DNA of 64,000 bases from Caulobacter segnis (GCF_023935105.1 NZ_CP096040.1:3906001-3970000), one strand, 5' to 3'. Shown: positions 7,584 to 17,571, numbered from the stretch's first letter. The notes: generated by a model from the letters alone, not told the origin. Program-made: numbers and translations.

Positions 7584-8486
7584 TTACGCCCCCTTGTCGA
7601 GCTGACGCGAGATGGCGTTCATCAGTTCAGCGACGAAACCTTCCGAGCGAGTGCCGTAACCCGAGATGCGGGTCTGGAAGTAGTTGTAGAAGATAACGGC
7701 CGGGATAGCGGCGAAGAGGCCGATACCGGTAGCCAGCAGGGCTTCGGCGATACCCGGCGCGACGACGGCCAGGTTGGTCGTGTTGGTGTTCGCGATGCCG
7801 ATGAACGACGTCATGATGCCGTACACCGTACCGAACAGACCGATGAACGGACCGGCCGAACCGACCGAGGCCAGGAACACCATGCCGCCCGACAGGCGCT
7901 TGGCCAGCGAGGCTTGCACCGCGTTGATGGCGTAGGTGGCGCGAGCCAGCGTCGAGTCACGGTGCTCGCCGGCGACTTGCAGGCCAGCTTGACGCGACAG
8001 TTCGACTTCCTGCGAGGCGGCGGCGGCCATGTCGGCCATCGGGTTGCCTTCGAATTCTTCCGACGAGCTGATGCGCGCGATGTCGGCGATCGAGCGAGCG
8101 CCGCGGAAGGCTTCCAGGAACTTGTCCGATTGCTTGTTCAGGCCAGCGAACTCGAAAATCTTGGTGAGCAGCAGCACCCACGAGAAGACCGAAGCCAGCA
8201 GCAGGCCGATCATGACGACCTTAACGACGGCGCCGGCGGCGAGGAACATGCCGACCGGGGTCAGCGAGTGGCCGCCCTTCTTTTCGCCTTCAGCTTCGGC
8301 GGCGTCGGCCGGCGGAGCTTCCGGAGCCGGGGTCGCGGCCGGAGCGGCGGCGTCGGCGGGAGCGGCTTGCGTGGAGGAGGCGGCGGCCGGGGCCGAGGCG
8401 TCCTGGGCAAAAGCCGGAGCGCTCGCCATCAGCGCCATGGCGCCGACGAGAGCGATGAGGGGGGTCTTCCGTTTAATGTCGAGCAT
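7584..8486 (-). CDS. exbB: ExbB, MotA/TolQ/ExbB proton channel protein
   Basis: 300 aa from the ATG at 8486. This start gives a signal sequence (TPLIALVGAMALMASAPAFA) and an Ala/Pro-rich periplasmic extension before the first membrane helix; the longer frame to 8552 adds an implausible charged leader. The conserved core includes the GPFIGLFGTVYGIMTSF helix and the C-terminal IPAVIFYNYF helix, with the usual three membrane spans. N-terminally extended ExbB forms are common in alphaproteobacteria. It is first in the operon, so transcription should start in the gap to its right. Confidence 0.94.
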   Translation of the reverse strand: MLDIKRKTPLIALVGAMALMASAPAFAQDASAPAAASSTQAAPADAAAPAATPAPEAPPADAAEAEGEKKGGHSLTPVGMFLAAGAVVKVVMIGLLLASVFSWVLLLTKIFEFAGLNKQSDKFLEAFRGARSIADIARISSSEEFEGNPMADMAAAASQEVELSRQAGLQVAGEHRDSTLARATYAINAVQASLAKRLSGGMVFLASVGSAGPFIGLFGTVYGIMTSFIGIANTNTTNLAVVAPGIAEALLATGIGLFAAIPAVIFYNYFQTRISGYGTRSEGFVAELMNAISRQLDKGA

Positions 8487-8711
8487 CTGTCGCCAGTTCC
8501 TGATTGGTCTAGCACGTTTGGACCGAGGGTCGTCGCGCGAGAGCGTCTCCACCCTAACTCTGAATAGCCCACCTGGAGGTCGATTGCTCTTCCAAACCTG
8601 GCGGACCCGCTTCGCTGCGCTCGACCCGTTACGCCCCTCACGAGGACTGGCCTCCAGAAGGATCGTTTCGAAGCGCGTGCGACCGAGGCCCTGTGAGGGG
8701 CTCCGGTCTTA

Positions 8712-8731
8712 CCGCAATGTTAGAATTGCGG
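8712..8731. promoter_or_regulatory. Palindrome upstream of exbB, possible operator
   Basis: A perfect inverted repeat CCGCAAT-N6-ATTGCGG about 230 bases upstream of exbB. The size and symmetry suit a dimeric repressor site, for example in iron control, but it does not match a Fur consensus I know. It could also be a stem-loop. Confidence 0.35.
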
Positions 8732-8845
8732 CTGTGGTCCTTTGGCAACCCCTTTTCGCACCGTCAAGGGGATCATTTGGGCACAAAATCGTCGTAGATG
8801 GCCCGGCGCACCGGGCCTTACCGCGCTGCACAAAAGGGTTTTCGG

Positions 8846-8868
8846 GAAAAAGGGGCGGTTTTGCCCCG
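8846..8868 (-). terminator. Second (distal) terminator after tRNA-Phe
   Basis: The stem GGGGC/GCCCC with a 6-base loop is followed by TTTTT on the minus strand. It lies about 55 bases beyond the first terminator, so the two may work in tandem. Confidence 0.55.
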
Positions 8869-8923
8869 AATAACGGGATCAGCGATGCTGCACTGCAGCA
8901 AGGCAACAAAACATCGGTCGATG

Positions 8924-8957
8924 AAAAAGGCGCCCGTCCGCTCGGCAGATGGGCGCC
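8924..8957 (-). terminator. Intrinsic terminator downstream of tRNA-Phe
   Basis: The 7-bp stem GGGCGCC/GGCGCCC is followed by a T run on the minus strand. It is about 110 bases beyond the tRNA 3' end. Confidence 0.7.
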
Positions 8958-9068
8958 CGAGCCTGGCGGATCAACAGCCTGGATGACGGAAAAGCGACAG
9001 CCCGGACGACACCGTCTTCGGGGCGCCCGTCGGAGAGTGTCGGAACTTTGCGCCGGAGAGGGAGAAGA

Positions 9069-9144
9069 TGGTGCCTGGGGCCGGAATCGAACCAGCGACA
9101 CGCGGATTTTCAATCCGCTGCTCTACCAACTGAGCTACCCAGGC
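9069..9144 (-). tRNA. tRNA-Phe (GAA), CCA encoded
   Basis: 76 nt with a complete cloverleaf. The acceptor is GCCTGGG/CCCAGGC, the anticodon stem GCGGA/TCCGC carries anticodon GAA, the T arm is GCTGG/CCGGC, the discriminator is A, and CCA is encoded. It follows yacG by 98 bases on the same strand, the order seen in many alphaproteobacteria, and may be co-transcribed with it. Confidence 0.97.
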
Positions 9145-9242
9145 ATCTTCGGCTTTGGCGGTGGAAACCGCCTCGGCGACCCGCCGTGAAGCGAGGAGCC
9201 GGGTCTATAAGTGAGGCCGAACGGGAAGTCCAGCGCCCTTTT

Positions 9243-9416
9243 TCATTCTCTGTGGATGTCTTCCGAGAGGGGATTTTCGTCGTCGTCATCGCCCCCTTCG
9301 ACGACATAGCGACCGCTCAGCCAGCGCTGCAGGTCGACGTCCGCGCAGCGCTTCGAGCAGAAGGGACGGAAAGCCGTTTCGACCGGCTTGCCGCAGATGG
9401 GGCAACCCGTGCTCAT
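9243..9416 (-). CDS. yacG: DNA gyrase inhibitor YacG
   Basis: A 57-aa zinc-finger protein. The four zinc ligands are visible as CPIC near residues 5-8 and CSKRC at 20-24, followed by the family motif ADVDLQRWLSGRY and an acidic tail (DDDDE). YacG binds GyrB and inhibits gyrase. The ATG overlaps the stop of the preceding RNase G/E gene (ATGA), so it is the last coding member of that operon. Confidence 0.93.
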   Translation of the reverse strand: MSTGCPICGKPVETAFRPFCSKRCADVDLQRWLSGRYVVEGGDDDDENPLSEDIHRE

Positions 9417-10460
9417 GTGGCGGACACCTCGATATGATCGACCGGCAGGTCCGATCGGGATTCGACGACGAAGCGGCGGCCCAGGCGCTCGGCGACGCCG
9501 GCGTCCAGCTCGGCCGCGAAGGCCTCGGCGACAGCGGGCGCGCAGCGGACCGTCAGGCGGCCGCCGGGGTCAGCCCGCCCTTCCCGCTCCAAGGCCCGGG
9601 CCAGCCGCCGCGCGACGTGGCGGGGATTCGGCGCCCCGCGTTCGCTCAACAGCCGGTCCAGAACCGGCGGCGCGCGGCGCGGCACGATCATCTCCAGCGT
9701 GCCGAACTTGCTGATCGCCCCGATTCCCACACCGGGGTTATCCGGCGCGAAGGCGTTGCGGGCGGCCGTGGTCAGGGCCTGGCCGTCGTGGCCGCGACCA
9801 ACCAGGTCGAAGACGATGATTCCGCCCAGACCCTTCAGGCGCAGGACCCGCGCGGCGACGCTCAGGGCCGCCATGTTGGCCTGGCGCGCGGCGCGCTTCG
9901 AATCGCTGGATCTCGCGCGCGCCCAGGTCGACGTCGACGGCGGTCAGGGCTCGGGTGGTCTCCACGGCGATGTCGCCACCGCCCGGCAGGGCGAAGAGGG
10001 TGGCCAGGGCGTCGGCCTCGGCCTCCTCGACGGCCGCCAGCGCCTTGTCGCCGGTCGTGGGCGATCCGGCCTTCACATGATGGCGTAGCCGCTCCTCGAT
10101 CGTCGGGGCCAAGGTCAGCACGCGCGGCTCGCCCTGCCCTTCCCCGACGAAACGGGCCACGGCGGCCTTGCCGGCCCGCGAGGCGGTCTTGATCTCGATC
10201 TCGACCAGCCCCCCCTCGATCAGCGCGGGCATGTCGGGCTTCAGCGGCAGGATCACGTCCTGGCCGCCAGGCAGCTGGACGAAGGCCGAGGCGAAGGCCT
10301 TCTCGATCTTCCTGACGCGGGCGACGCCGCGCACGCCCTCGGCGTCCAGCGGATCGTCCGAGGGCCACTCGACGAACAGCCGCTCGGGCCGGCCGTCCAG
10401 GGTCACGACGCCGACGGTCTCGCCGACGCCCTTGTAGAGGTATGCGCGGCGCTCGCTCAT
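9413..10460 (-). pseudogene. Ribonuclease E/G family protein, apparent +1 frameshift
   Basis: The N-terminal frame (from ATG 10460) runs MSERRAYLYKGVGETVGVV... to AVDVDLGARE, then shifts near 9915-9925. The C-terminal frame resumes with DSKRAARQANMAALSV and ends VDHIEVSAT. Removing one base gives 349 codons (348 aa), a normal size for the short alphaproteobacterial RNase G/E proteins. The catalytic AVDVD...NMAA and IIVFDLVG core is split across the shift. The local sequence is GCGAGATCCAGCGATTCG; deleting the A of GAGATC would create GAGTC. The gene overlaps maf at its start and yacG at its end (both ATGA), so an in-frame protein is expected. An assembly error is likelier than true decay. Confidence 0.8.
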
Positions 10461-11078
10461 GGCTGTTCGCTCTTGCCGCGGTAGCCTAGTCCCGTGAGCA
10501 GGTTCAGGGTCTCGTACAACGGCAGGCCCACGACGCTGGGATACGAGCCCTGCAGGTCGGTGATGAAGCCACCCGCCAAGCCCTGGACGCCATAGCCGCC
10601 GGCCTTACCCCGCCACTGGCCGCTGGCGACATAGCCGTCGCGCTCGGCGTCCGAGAGGCGCTTGAAGCCGACCTTGGTCTCGACCAGGCGCGAAGCTTCG
10701 CGGCCGTCCGGGGCGACCAGGGCGACACCTGTCAGCACCTTGTGGTTCCGACCCGACAGCAGCTTCAGGCAGTAGAGGACATCGGCCTCAGTCTCGGCCT
10801 TGGGCAGGATGCGCCGGCCGACGGCGACCACCGTGTCGGCGGCCAGCACGAAGTCGCCCGGCGCGCGGGCCGCGACCACGCGCGCCTTCTCCAGCGCCAG
10901 GCGCAGGGCATGGCGGCGCGGAGTCTCGTCGCGCAAGGGAGATCTCGTCGATGTCGGCGGGGTCGACCCGGTCGGGCGTAACGCCGACCTGGGCCAGCAG
11001 GTCGAGGCGCCGGGGGCTCGCGCTGGCCAGCACCAGCGCCGGCCCGGCGGCCGCTTGGGCGGCCGTCTCGGGAGCCAT
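10457..11078 (-). pseudogene. maf: Maf family nucleotide pyrophosphatase, apparent +1 frameshift
   Basis: The start at ATG 11078 gives a normal Maf N-terminus (LVLASASPRRLDLL, then ADIDE). The frame breaks after ADIDE at about 10943-10951 and the rest continues one base off as LRDETPRRHALRLALEKA, with the catalytic AADTVV. Deleting the first T of ATCTCCC restores ADIDETPLRDETPR, which matches the family consensus, and a 206-aa protein, the usual length. Maf enzymes hydrolyse modified or non-canonical NTPs. It lies 7 bases after infA and overlaps the RNase gene by ATGA. A sequencing error is the simplest explanation. Confidence 0.85.
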
Positions 11079-11085
11079 CGGCGTC

Positions 11086-11304
11086 CTACTTGAAGCGGTA
11101 GGTGATACGGCCCTTGGTCAGGTCGTAGGGGGTCATCTCGACCAGGACCTTGTCGCCGGCCAGCACGCGGATGCGGTTCTTGCGCATCTTGCCGGCGGTG
11201 TGGGCGATGATCTCGTGATCGTTTTCCAGCTTCACGCGAAACGTGGCGTTCGGCAGCAATTCGCTGACCGTACCGGGAAACTCGAGCAGTTCTTCCTTAG
11301 CCAT
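11086..11304 (-). CDS. infA: Translation initiation factor IF-1
   Basis: 72 aa from the ATG at 11304 ([11 protein letters not shown]), the standard IF-1 start; four extra residues upstream are unlikely. It is a single S1/OB fold with the conserved ITYRFK end and [18 protein letters not shown]. It binds the 30S A site during initiation. It lies in the conserved alphaproteobacterial order ahead of maf, the RNase G/E gene and yacG. Confidence 0.97.
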   Translation of the reverse strand: MAKEELLEFPGTVSELLPNATFRVKLENDHEIIAHTAGKMRKNRIRVLAGDKVLVEMTPYDLTKGRITYRFK

Positions 11305-11400
11305 CAGGCCTCTCAAAGGGACGAATCGGACAGCCGCGAGCCCCCGCCTGACATCGAGTCAGAACGAGGCCTTTCGCGGCGAGGCGCCTCTATAGCGCAT

Positions 11401-11856
11401 TCACCCCCCAAACGTCGATGGCGCCCCGAAACGTTGCTTGATCTGTGCGGCCAGGGCGTCGCGCACCTCGCGATAGGCTTCCAGCCGCGCCTCGCGCGAG
11501 CCGTCGACCAGGGTCGGATCGTGGGTCGGCCAGTACTCGATGGCGACGGAGCGATCCCGCGACAGCTCCACCGCGCGGTGCTGGGCCTCTGGGGTCAGGG
11601 ATACGACGACGTCGAAGCTGTCGTCCTCCAGCTCGGCGAAGGTCTTGGGCTTGTGGTCGGAGACGTCCAGGCCCAGCTCATCCATCACCACCACGACGAA
11701 GGGGTCGATCCCCTCCCCCGCCGGATCCGGCTTCAGGCCACACGAGTCGACGAACGCCTGCTTGCCGTAGAAGCGCTTGAACAGCCCTTCGGCCATGGGC
11801 GAGCGCACACGGTTGTAGTTACAGCTGAACAGTACGGCGTCCGGCAGCTCCCCCAC
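11401..11856 (-). CDS. Low-molecular-weight phosphatase family protein
   Basis: 151 aa starting with GTG, five bases after the UPF0262 stop. The P-loop near the N-terminus reads CNYNRVRSPMAEG, a C-x5-R signature; the second cysteine usual in tyrosine phosphatases (CxxNxCRS) is Val here. The general acid is probably the Asp in WPTHDPT. Family members include tyrosine phosphatases and arsenate reductases, and the substrate of this housekeeping version is unknown. Its place between UPF0262 and infA is conserved in alphaproteobacteria. Confidence 0.85.
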   Translation of the reverse strand: MGELPDAVLFSCNYNRVRSPMAEGLFKRFYGKQAFVDSCGLKPDPAGEGIDPFVVVVMDELGLDVSDHKPKTFAELEDDSFDVVVSLTPEAQHRAVELSRDRSVAIEYWPTHDPTLVDGSREARLEAYREVRDALAAQIKQRFGAPSTFGG

Positions 11857-11860
11857 GAGC

Positions 11861-12355
11861 TCAGCCTCGCCAGTGCAGCGCGCAGATCAGGGTGAACAGG
11901 CGGCGGGCGGTGTCGAGATCGGTCTTGACCTTGCCGTCCAGCCGCTCGCGCAGCAGGTTCGAACCCTCGTTGTGCAGGCCGCGCCGGCCCATGTCCAAGG
12001 CCTCGATCTGTTGAGGGGTCGAGTTCCGGATCGCCGAGTAGTAGCTGTCGCAGATCATGAAATAGTCCCTGATCACGCTCCGGAACGGTGACAGCGACAA
12101 CAGATGACGGCGCTCCCACCCTTCGTTCTCAGGGCCCTGCCCGCGGATGTCGAAGGCCAGTCGATTCTCGATCAGCGACAGGCGGATGTCATAGGGACCG
12201 CCCGGCGCGTCGGCCGGCTCGAAGTAATTGCCTTCCAGCAGGTCGAAGATCGCGACCTGGCGCTCCTGCTCCTGGTCGCGCGAGGCGGCCGCGAGGCTGT
12301 CTTCGTCGATCTCGATCGACTTGATCTTGTGGCTGGCGCGGTCGTCGGTGCTCAT
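11861..12355 (-). CDS. UPF0262 family protein
   Basis: 164 aa. Family hallmarks include [12 protein letters not shown] near the N-terminus, [16 protein letters not shown], and [18 protein letters not shown], with a C-terminus [12 protein letters not shown]. Function is unknown. It lies 21 bases after hisD and is followed closely by the phosphatase gene. No membrane or signal segments are seen. Confidence 0.9.
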   Translation of the reverse strand: MSTDDRASHKIKSIEIDEDSLAAASRDQEQERQVAIFDLLEGNYFEPADAPGGPYDIRLSLIENRLAFDIRGQGPENEGWERRHLLSLSPFRSVIRDYFMICDSYYSAIRNSTPQQIEALDMGRRGLHNEGSNLLRERLDGKVKTDLDTARRLFTLICALHWRG

Positions 12356-12376
12356 CTGACGCGGGAGGTTCGCGCG

Positions 12377-13663
12377 TCAGTCGCCAGAAGGCAACCGCAC
12401 GGATGCGGAGAGGGCGTGGGCGGGCAGCCCTTCGGCCTTGGCCAGGGCCACCGTGTGCGGTCCTAGGATCCCGAACGACGCCGTGTCGCACTTCACGATC
12501 GAGGTGCGCTTGATGAAGTCGTAGATCGACAGGCCCGACTGGAAGCGCGCAGCGCGGCTGGTCGGCAGCACGTGGTTCGAGCCGGCCACGTAGTCGCCGA
12601 TCGCCTCGGGCGTCACCCGGCCCAGGAAGATCGCGCCGGCGTGGCGGACGCGGTCCGACAGCCGCTCGGGATCGTCCATCGCGAACTCGACGTGCTCGGG
12701 GGCGATGGCGTCGACCAGGGCCGGGCTCTCGTCCAGCGGGGCGATGATCACCGCGCCGTGGTCGCGCCACGAGGCGGCGGCGTCCTCGCCGGTGGCTAGG
12801 GTCTTGAGGCGCTCGGTCACGGCCTGCTCGACGGCGGCGGCGAAGGCCGGATCGTCGGTGATCAGGATCGACTGGGCGGCCGGGTCGTGTTCGGCCTGGC
12901 TCAGGAGGTCGGCGGCGATCCAGTCGGGATTGTTCTTGTTGTCAGCGACCACGACGATCTCGGAGGGACCGGCCAGGGCGTCAATGCCGACGACACCATA
13001 GAGGCGGCGCTTGGCGGCGGTGACATAGGCGTTGCCGGGGCCGACGATCTTGTCGACCGGCTGAATGGGTCCGGCTCCATAGGCCAGGGCGGCGACGGCC
13101 TGGGCCCCGCCCACGCGCCAGATCTCGGTGACGCCGGCTTCCTTGGCGGCGGCCAGCACGGCGGGTTGCAGCTTGCCGGGCGGGGTGACCATGGCGATGC
13201 GGTCGACGCCGGCGACCTGGGCGGGCACGGCGTTCATCAGCACGGTGGAGGGATAGGCCGCCCGGCCGCCGGGGACATAGACGCCCACCGCTTCCAGTGG
13301 CGTCCAGCGCCAGCCCAGTGCGACGCCGGCCTCGTCGGTCCAGGCCTGGTCGACCGGCCGCTGGCGGCTGTGATAGGCGCGGATGCGAGCGGCGGCGAAG
13401 GCGATGGCCTCGCGCACGTCGGCGGGCGTGTCGGCCCAGCCCTGCTCGATCTCCTCCGGCGTGACGCGGATCGTCTGAGCGGTCAGCTCGACCTTGTCGA
13501 ACTTGCGGCTGTAGTCGAGCACCGCCTCGAGGCCATGGGTCTTCACCGCGTCCAGCACCGTCGCGGCGGCGGCATCGACATCGGCCGGCGAGCCGCGACG
13601 CTCGTCGAGGAAGGCCTTGAAGGTGGCATGGAAGTCGGGGTCGGTGAAGGAGAAGCGGCGCAT
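12377..13663 (-). CDS. hisD: Histidinol dehydrogenase
   Basis: 428 aa from the ATG at 13663 (MRRFSFTDPDFHATF), which gives the normal family length; an upstream TTG at 13693 is possible. The enzyme makes the last two oxidations to L-histidine with NAD and zinc. Recognisable segments are VPGGRAAYPSTVLMN, IVGPGNAYVTAAKRRLYG, LSQAEHDPAAQ (containing zinc ligands) and GDYVAGSNHVLPT. Other his genes are not adjacent. It begins the run hisD-UPF0262-phosphatase-infA. Confidence 0.96.
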   Translation of the reverse strand: MRRFSFTDPDFHATFKAFLDERRGSPADVDAAAATVLDAVKTHGLEAVLDYSRKFDKVELTAQTIRVTPEEIEQGWADTPADVREAIAFAAARIRAYHSRQRPVDQAWTDEAGVALGWRWTPLEAVGVYVPGGRAAYPSTVLMNAVPAQVAGVDRIAMVTPPGKLQPAVLAAAKEAGVTEIWRVGGAQAVAALAYGAGPIQPVDKIVGPGNAYVTAAKRRLYGVVGIDALAGPSEIVVVADNKNNPDWIAADLLSQAEHDPAAQSILITDDPAFAAAVEQAVTERLKTLATGEDAAASWRDHGAVIIAPLDESPALVDAIAPEHVEFAMDDPERLSDRVRHAGAIFLGRVTPEAIGDYVAGSNHVLPTSRAARFQSGLSIYDFIKRTSIVKCDTASFGILGPHTVALAKAEGLPAHALSASVRLPSGD

Positions 13664-13728
13664 TGGGTCTAAATGCGGTAATTTTACCGGCAAGCAAGTG
13701 AGAAAGCCTGGAAACGGGCAATCCCTTT

Positions 13729-13835
13729 CGTGTCATCCCGGCTGCAGCGAAGCGGAGAGTCGGGACCCAGGGGCGATCGCGGTGCGGCGGCCCCTGGGTC
13801 CCGGATAGCCTCTGCGAGGCTTCCGGGATGACACG
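13729..13835. repeat. Nested intergenic palindrome
   Basis: The outer arms CGTGTCATCCCGG (13729-13741) and CCGGGATGACACG (13823-13835) are perfect. The inner arms CGGGACCCAGGGGC (13761-13774) and GCCCCTGGGTCCCG (13790-13803) are perfect as well. The element is about 107 bases between the NCS1 permease stop and the hisD start. It looks like a dispersed palindromic repeat and could form a large RNA hairpin in either direction. Confidence 0.8.
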
Positions 13836-13854
13836 CATTGGATTGGCGGAAAGC

Positions 13855-15303
13855 CTATGCCTTGGAGCTCCGCATCATCACCCCGTACACCGTCGCCGCG
13901 ATCGCCAGGCCCACGAACCAGGCGTAGGTGTAGAGCCCCATCCAGAACGCCCCCACGCCGCCGAACAGGTGCGGCGCGGCGGCCGCCAGGAAGCCCGGCA
14001 GGTTGGGCAGCACGCCCAGAACCAGGGCCGTGACCGCCGCCGGATTCCAGCCGCCCCGGTACGCATAGTCGCCATCCTTGGCGTAGAGGTCGTCCACCGC
14101 CAGCCGGGCCTTCCGCACGATCCAGTAGTCGACGATCAGGATCCCGGCGATCGGCCCCAGCAGCGCGCCATAGCCGACCAGCCACGTGAAGATGTAGCCC
14201 TGGGTGGTCTCCAGGAGCTTCCAGGGCATGATCAGCACGCCGATCCCGGCCGTGATCCAGCCGCCGGTGCGATAGCTGATCTTGCTGGGCCACAGGGCCG
14301 AGAAGTCGTAGGCCGGCCCGACCAGGTTGGCGGCGATGTTGCAGCACACCGTGTCGAGACTGATGATCAGCAGGCCCACGACCACCGCGATCCCGCCGAT
14401 GTCGCCGGCCAGTTGCACCGGGTCCCAGATCGCCTTGCCGAACACGATCGTCGTGGCCGAGGTCGTCACCACGCTGACCAGGGCCAGCAGGCCCATCGGC
14501 GCCGGCAGCCCCACGGCCTGGCCGATGATCTGATCGGACTGCTGGCGCGCGAACCGCGTGAAGTCGGGGATGTTCAGGGCCAGGGTCGCCCAGAAGCCGA
14601 CCATGGCCGTCAAGGCCGGGGCGAAGGCGCTCCAGAACTGGCCGGCCTTGGGCCCGCCTTCGACGAAGGCCGAAGGCTGGTGCAAGATCGGCCCCAGGCC
14701 GCCGGCCTTGCTGACCGCCCACCAGACCATCAGGCCGCAGATCAAGATTTTGATCGGCGCGGTCCAGGTCTCCAGCTTGCGCACCGCCGTCAGCCCCTTG
14801 GTGACGAACAGGAGCTGGACGCCCCAGAAGGCGAAGAAGGACAGCAGTTGGCCCAGGCCAATGCCCAGTAGCGATAGCGGCGCGCCCTCCAGCTTGCGGC
14901 CGACGATGACGCCCAGCAGGGTGAGCAGAGCCCCGCCGCCGATCCAGGTCTGGATGCCGTACCAGCCGCAGGCGACGATCGCTCTTGCAACAGCCGGGAC
15001 CCGAGCGCCCTTCCAGCCGAACGAGGCCCGGGCCAGAACCGCATAGGGCACGCCCCAGCGCGCGCCGGCGTGGCCGATCAGCAGCATCGGGACCAGCACG
15101 ACCAGATTGCCCAGCAGCACGGTCGCCACCGCCTGCCCCGCCGACATCCCCTGCTCGATCAGCCCCGAGGCCAGCATGTAGGCCGGCACGCAGATGACCA
15201 TGCCCAGCCACAGCGCCGCGAAGTGCCGCCAGCGCCAGGTGCGCTGCTCCTGGCTGGTCGGGGCCAGATCCTCGTTCCACAGATCGCTGTCGGGGGCGCG
15301 CAT
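13855..15303 (-). CDS. NCS1-family nucleobase/hydantoin permease
   Basis: 482 aa with about twelve hydrophobic segments. NCS1 landmarks include the N-terminal ERTWRWRHFAALWLGM-like region (here EQRTWRWRHFAALW), GARWGVPYAVLARASFG, LALNIPDFTRFAR and the C-terminal VDYWIVRK. These symporters import cytosine, uracil, allantoin or hydantoins with Na+ or H+; the substrate cannot be fixed from sequence. The gene sits inside the otherwise conserved DUF2948-hisD stretch and looks like a later addition. Confidence 0.88.
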   Translation of the reverse strand: MRAPDSDLWNEDLAPTSQEQRTWRWRHFAALWLGMVICVPAYMLASGLIEQGMSAGQAVATVLLGNLVVLVPMLLIGHAGARWGVPYAVLARASFGWKGARVPAVARAIVACGWYGIQTWIGGGALLTLLGVIVGRKLEGAPLSLLGIGLGQLLSFFAFWGVQLLFVTKGLTAVRKLETWTAPIKILICGLMVWWAVSKAGGLGPILHQPSAFVEGGPKAGQFWSAFAPALTAMVGFWATLALNIPDFTRFARQQSDQIIGQAVGLPAPMGLLALVSVVTTSATTIVFGKAIWDPVQLAGDIGGIAVVVGLLIISLDTVCCNIAANLVGPAYDFSALWPSKISYRTGGWITAGIGVLIMPWKLLETTQGYIFTWLVGYGALLGPIAGILIVDYWIVRKARLAVDDLYAKDGDYAYRGGWNPAAVTALVLGVLPNLPGFLAAAAPHLFGGVGAFWMGLYTYAWFVGLAIAATVYGVMMRSSKA

Positions 15304-15364
15304 GCGGCGAAGCTTAGGAGGGGTTCGCCCTTCCTGGCAATCGACGGAACGCCGTTCGGTGGCT

Positions 15365-15538
15365 TCAGCCCAGCGCCGCGGAGGTGATCGCCACCACCCC
15401 GGCCCAGAACATCAGGCACAGCGCCACCGCCGTGACCCGCGCCCAGTCGAAGCGGAGCCCGCCCCGCGACACCGGCATGTCCGGCCTGGCGATGTCGCAT
15501 GAAGCGAAAACGGTCGAGTAGGCTGACCTTCTGGCCAT
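15365..15538 (-). CDS. Small membrane protein, 57 aa, hypothetical
   Basis: MARRSAYSTVFASCD is followed by one hydrophobic helix (VTAVALCLMFWAGVVAIT) near the C-terminus. A weak AGGGA precedes the ATG by about 12 bases. It lies upstream of the permease on the same strand with a 61-base gap, so it may be a leader or partner gene. I do not recognise a family. It could also be a chance frame. Confidence 0.4.
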   Translation of the reverse strand: MARRSAYSTVFASCDIARPDMPVSRGGLRFDWARVTAVALCLMFWAGVVAITSAALG

Positions 15539-15717
15539 CGAGGCGTCCCTAACGAGCGCGCTTCTGTCGGGCGCGTGACGTTAACTTAACAGCACTCGCG
15601 CCGCAGGCGAATTGGCCGGCCGATCACTAGAGCGTGGGACAAAACCGCGGCATTCGCTCTGCCTACGGAAAGATCAGAAGAAAGACGCCGCTCAACCTCT
15701 GAGCAGGCGCCCAATTC

Positions 15718-16155
15718 TTAGTCCGCGTGTCCCGGCGTCCGAGGCGTGGCCCAAGGGTCGGAGACGTCGGCCAGGGCCACGTCCAGGCACTCGACCGACA
15801 CCCGCATGTCGCCGCCGCCCGCGAAGGTCAGGGTGACGACGCCCGCCGGCGCCTCCTCGGCCGGCTCGAAGCCGATCGACAGCAACTCGACGATCGCGCC
15901 CTTGGCGTCGCGGCGCAGGTTGCGCGCCTGGACGCCCGAGACGTCGCCGAACTGCAGGGCCGAACGCACGCGCTCGCCCGTCCGCCCCTCGCCTTCCCAG
16001 CGGAAGCGGTTGCAGGCGATCGTCAGGGTGCGGCTCTGCGCGTCCCAGCGGATGTCGCCGATCTTGGCGACGGCGTCCTGCAGGGCGGCCGACAGCACGG
16101 AGAGGTCGTCGGCGTCCTGGGCCAGCAGGCGCAGTGGCTTGCTCGGTTTCGCCAT
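15718..16155 (-). CDS. DUF2948 family protein
   Basis: 145 aa. The N-terminal pattern LRLLAQDADDLSVLSAALQDAV and the internal NRFRWE are typical of DUF2948, which is found almost only in alphaproteobacteria. It lies three bases after murA on the same strand, the usual arrangement. Function is unknown, and no signal or membrane segment is seen. Confidence 0.9.
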   Translation of the reverse strand: MAKPSKPLRLLAQDADDLSVLSAALQDAVAKIGDIRWDAQSRTLTIACNRFRWEGEGRTGERVRSALQFGDVSGVQARNLRRDAKGAIVELLSIGFEPAEEAPAGVVTLTFAGGGDMRVSVECLDVALADVSDPWATPRTPGHAD

Positions 16156-16158
16156 GGC

Positions 16159-17448
<1,290 letters not shown>

Positions 17449-17571
17449 TAAGGTCCCTCGAACGCGCGGGGGTGGGGGCGCCGCGCGGCTCACATGTGAG
17501 GGGGGCGTTCTATCCGTTGCAAGAGGGGTTGCAAGGGCTCGCCCCATATTTGGCCCCACTAAATCGGCCCC

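Larger units (their letters stand above)
8487..9068. other. Intergenic gap upstream of exbB, no gene seen
   Basis: 582 bases between the exbB start and tRNA-Phe. It holds the presumed exbB promoter, a 20-base perfect palindrome at 8712-8731, a GGCCCGG/CCGGGCC hairpin at about 8800-8817, and two minus-strand terminators. ORFs here have no family features or ribosome-binding sites that I trust. Confidence 0.7.

Noticed and set aside
9110..9307. 65-aa minus-strand ORF
   Set aside because: It overlaps tRNA-Phe and the yacG 3' end and has no family features.
11736..11750. GANTC methylation as a universal cause of base-call errors here
   Set aside because: The GAGTC in the phosphatase gene and several other GANTC sites are read in frame, so only a site-specific effect can be argued.
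13729..13835. Prophage attachment site
   Set aside because: No integrase or phage genes are nearby, and the element is a symmetric palindrome rather than a tRNA-derived direct repeat.
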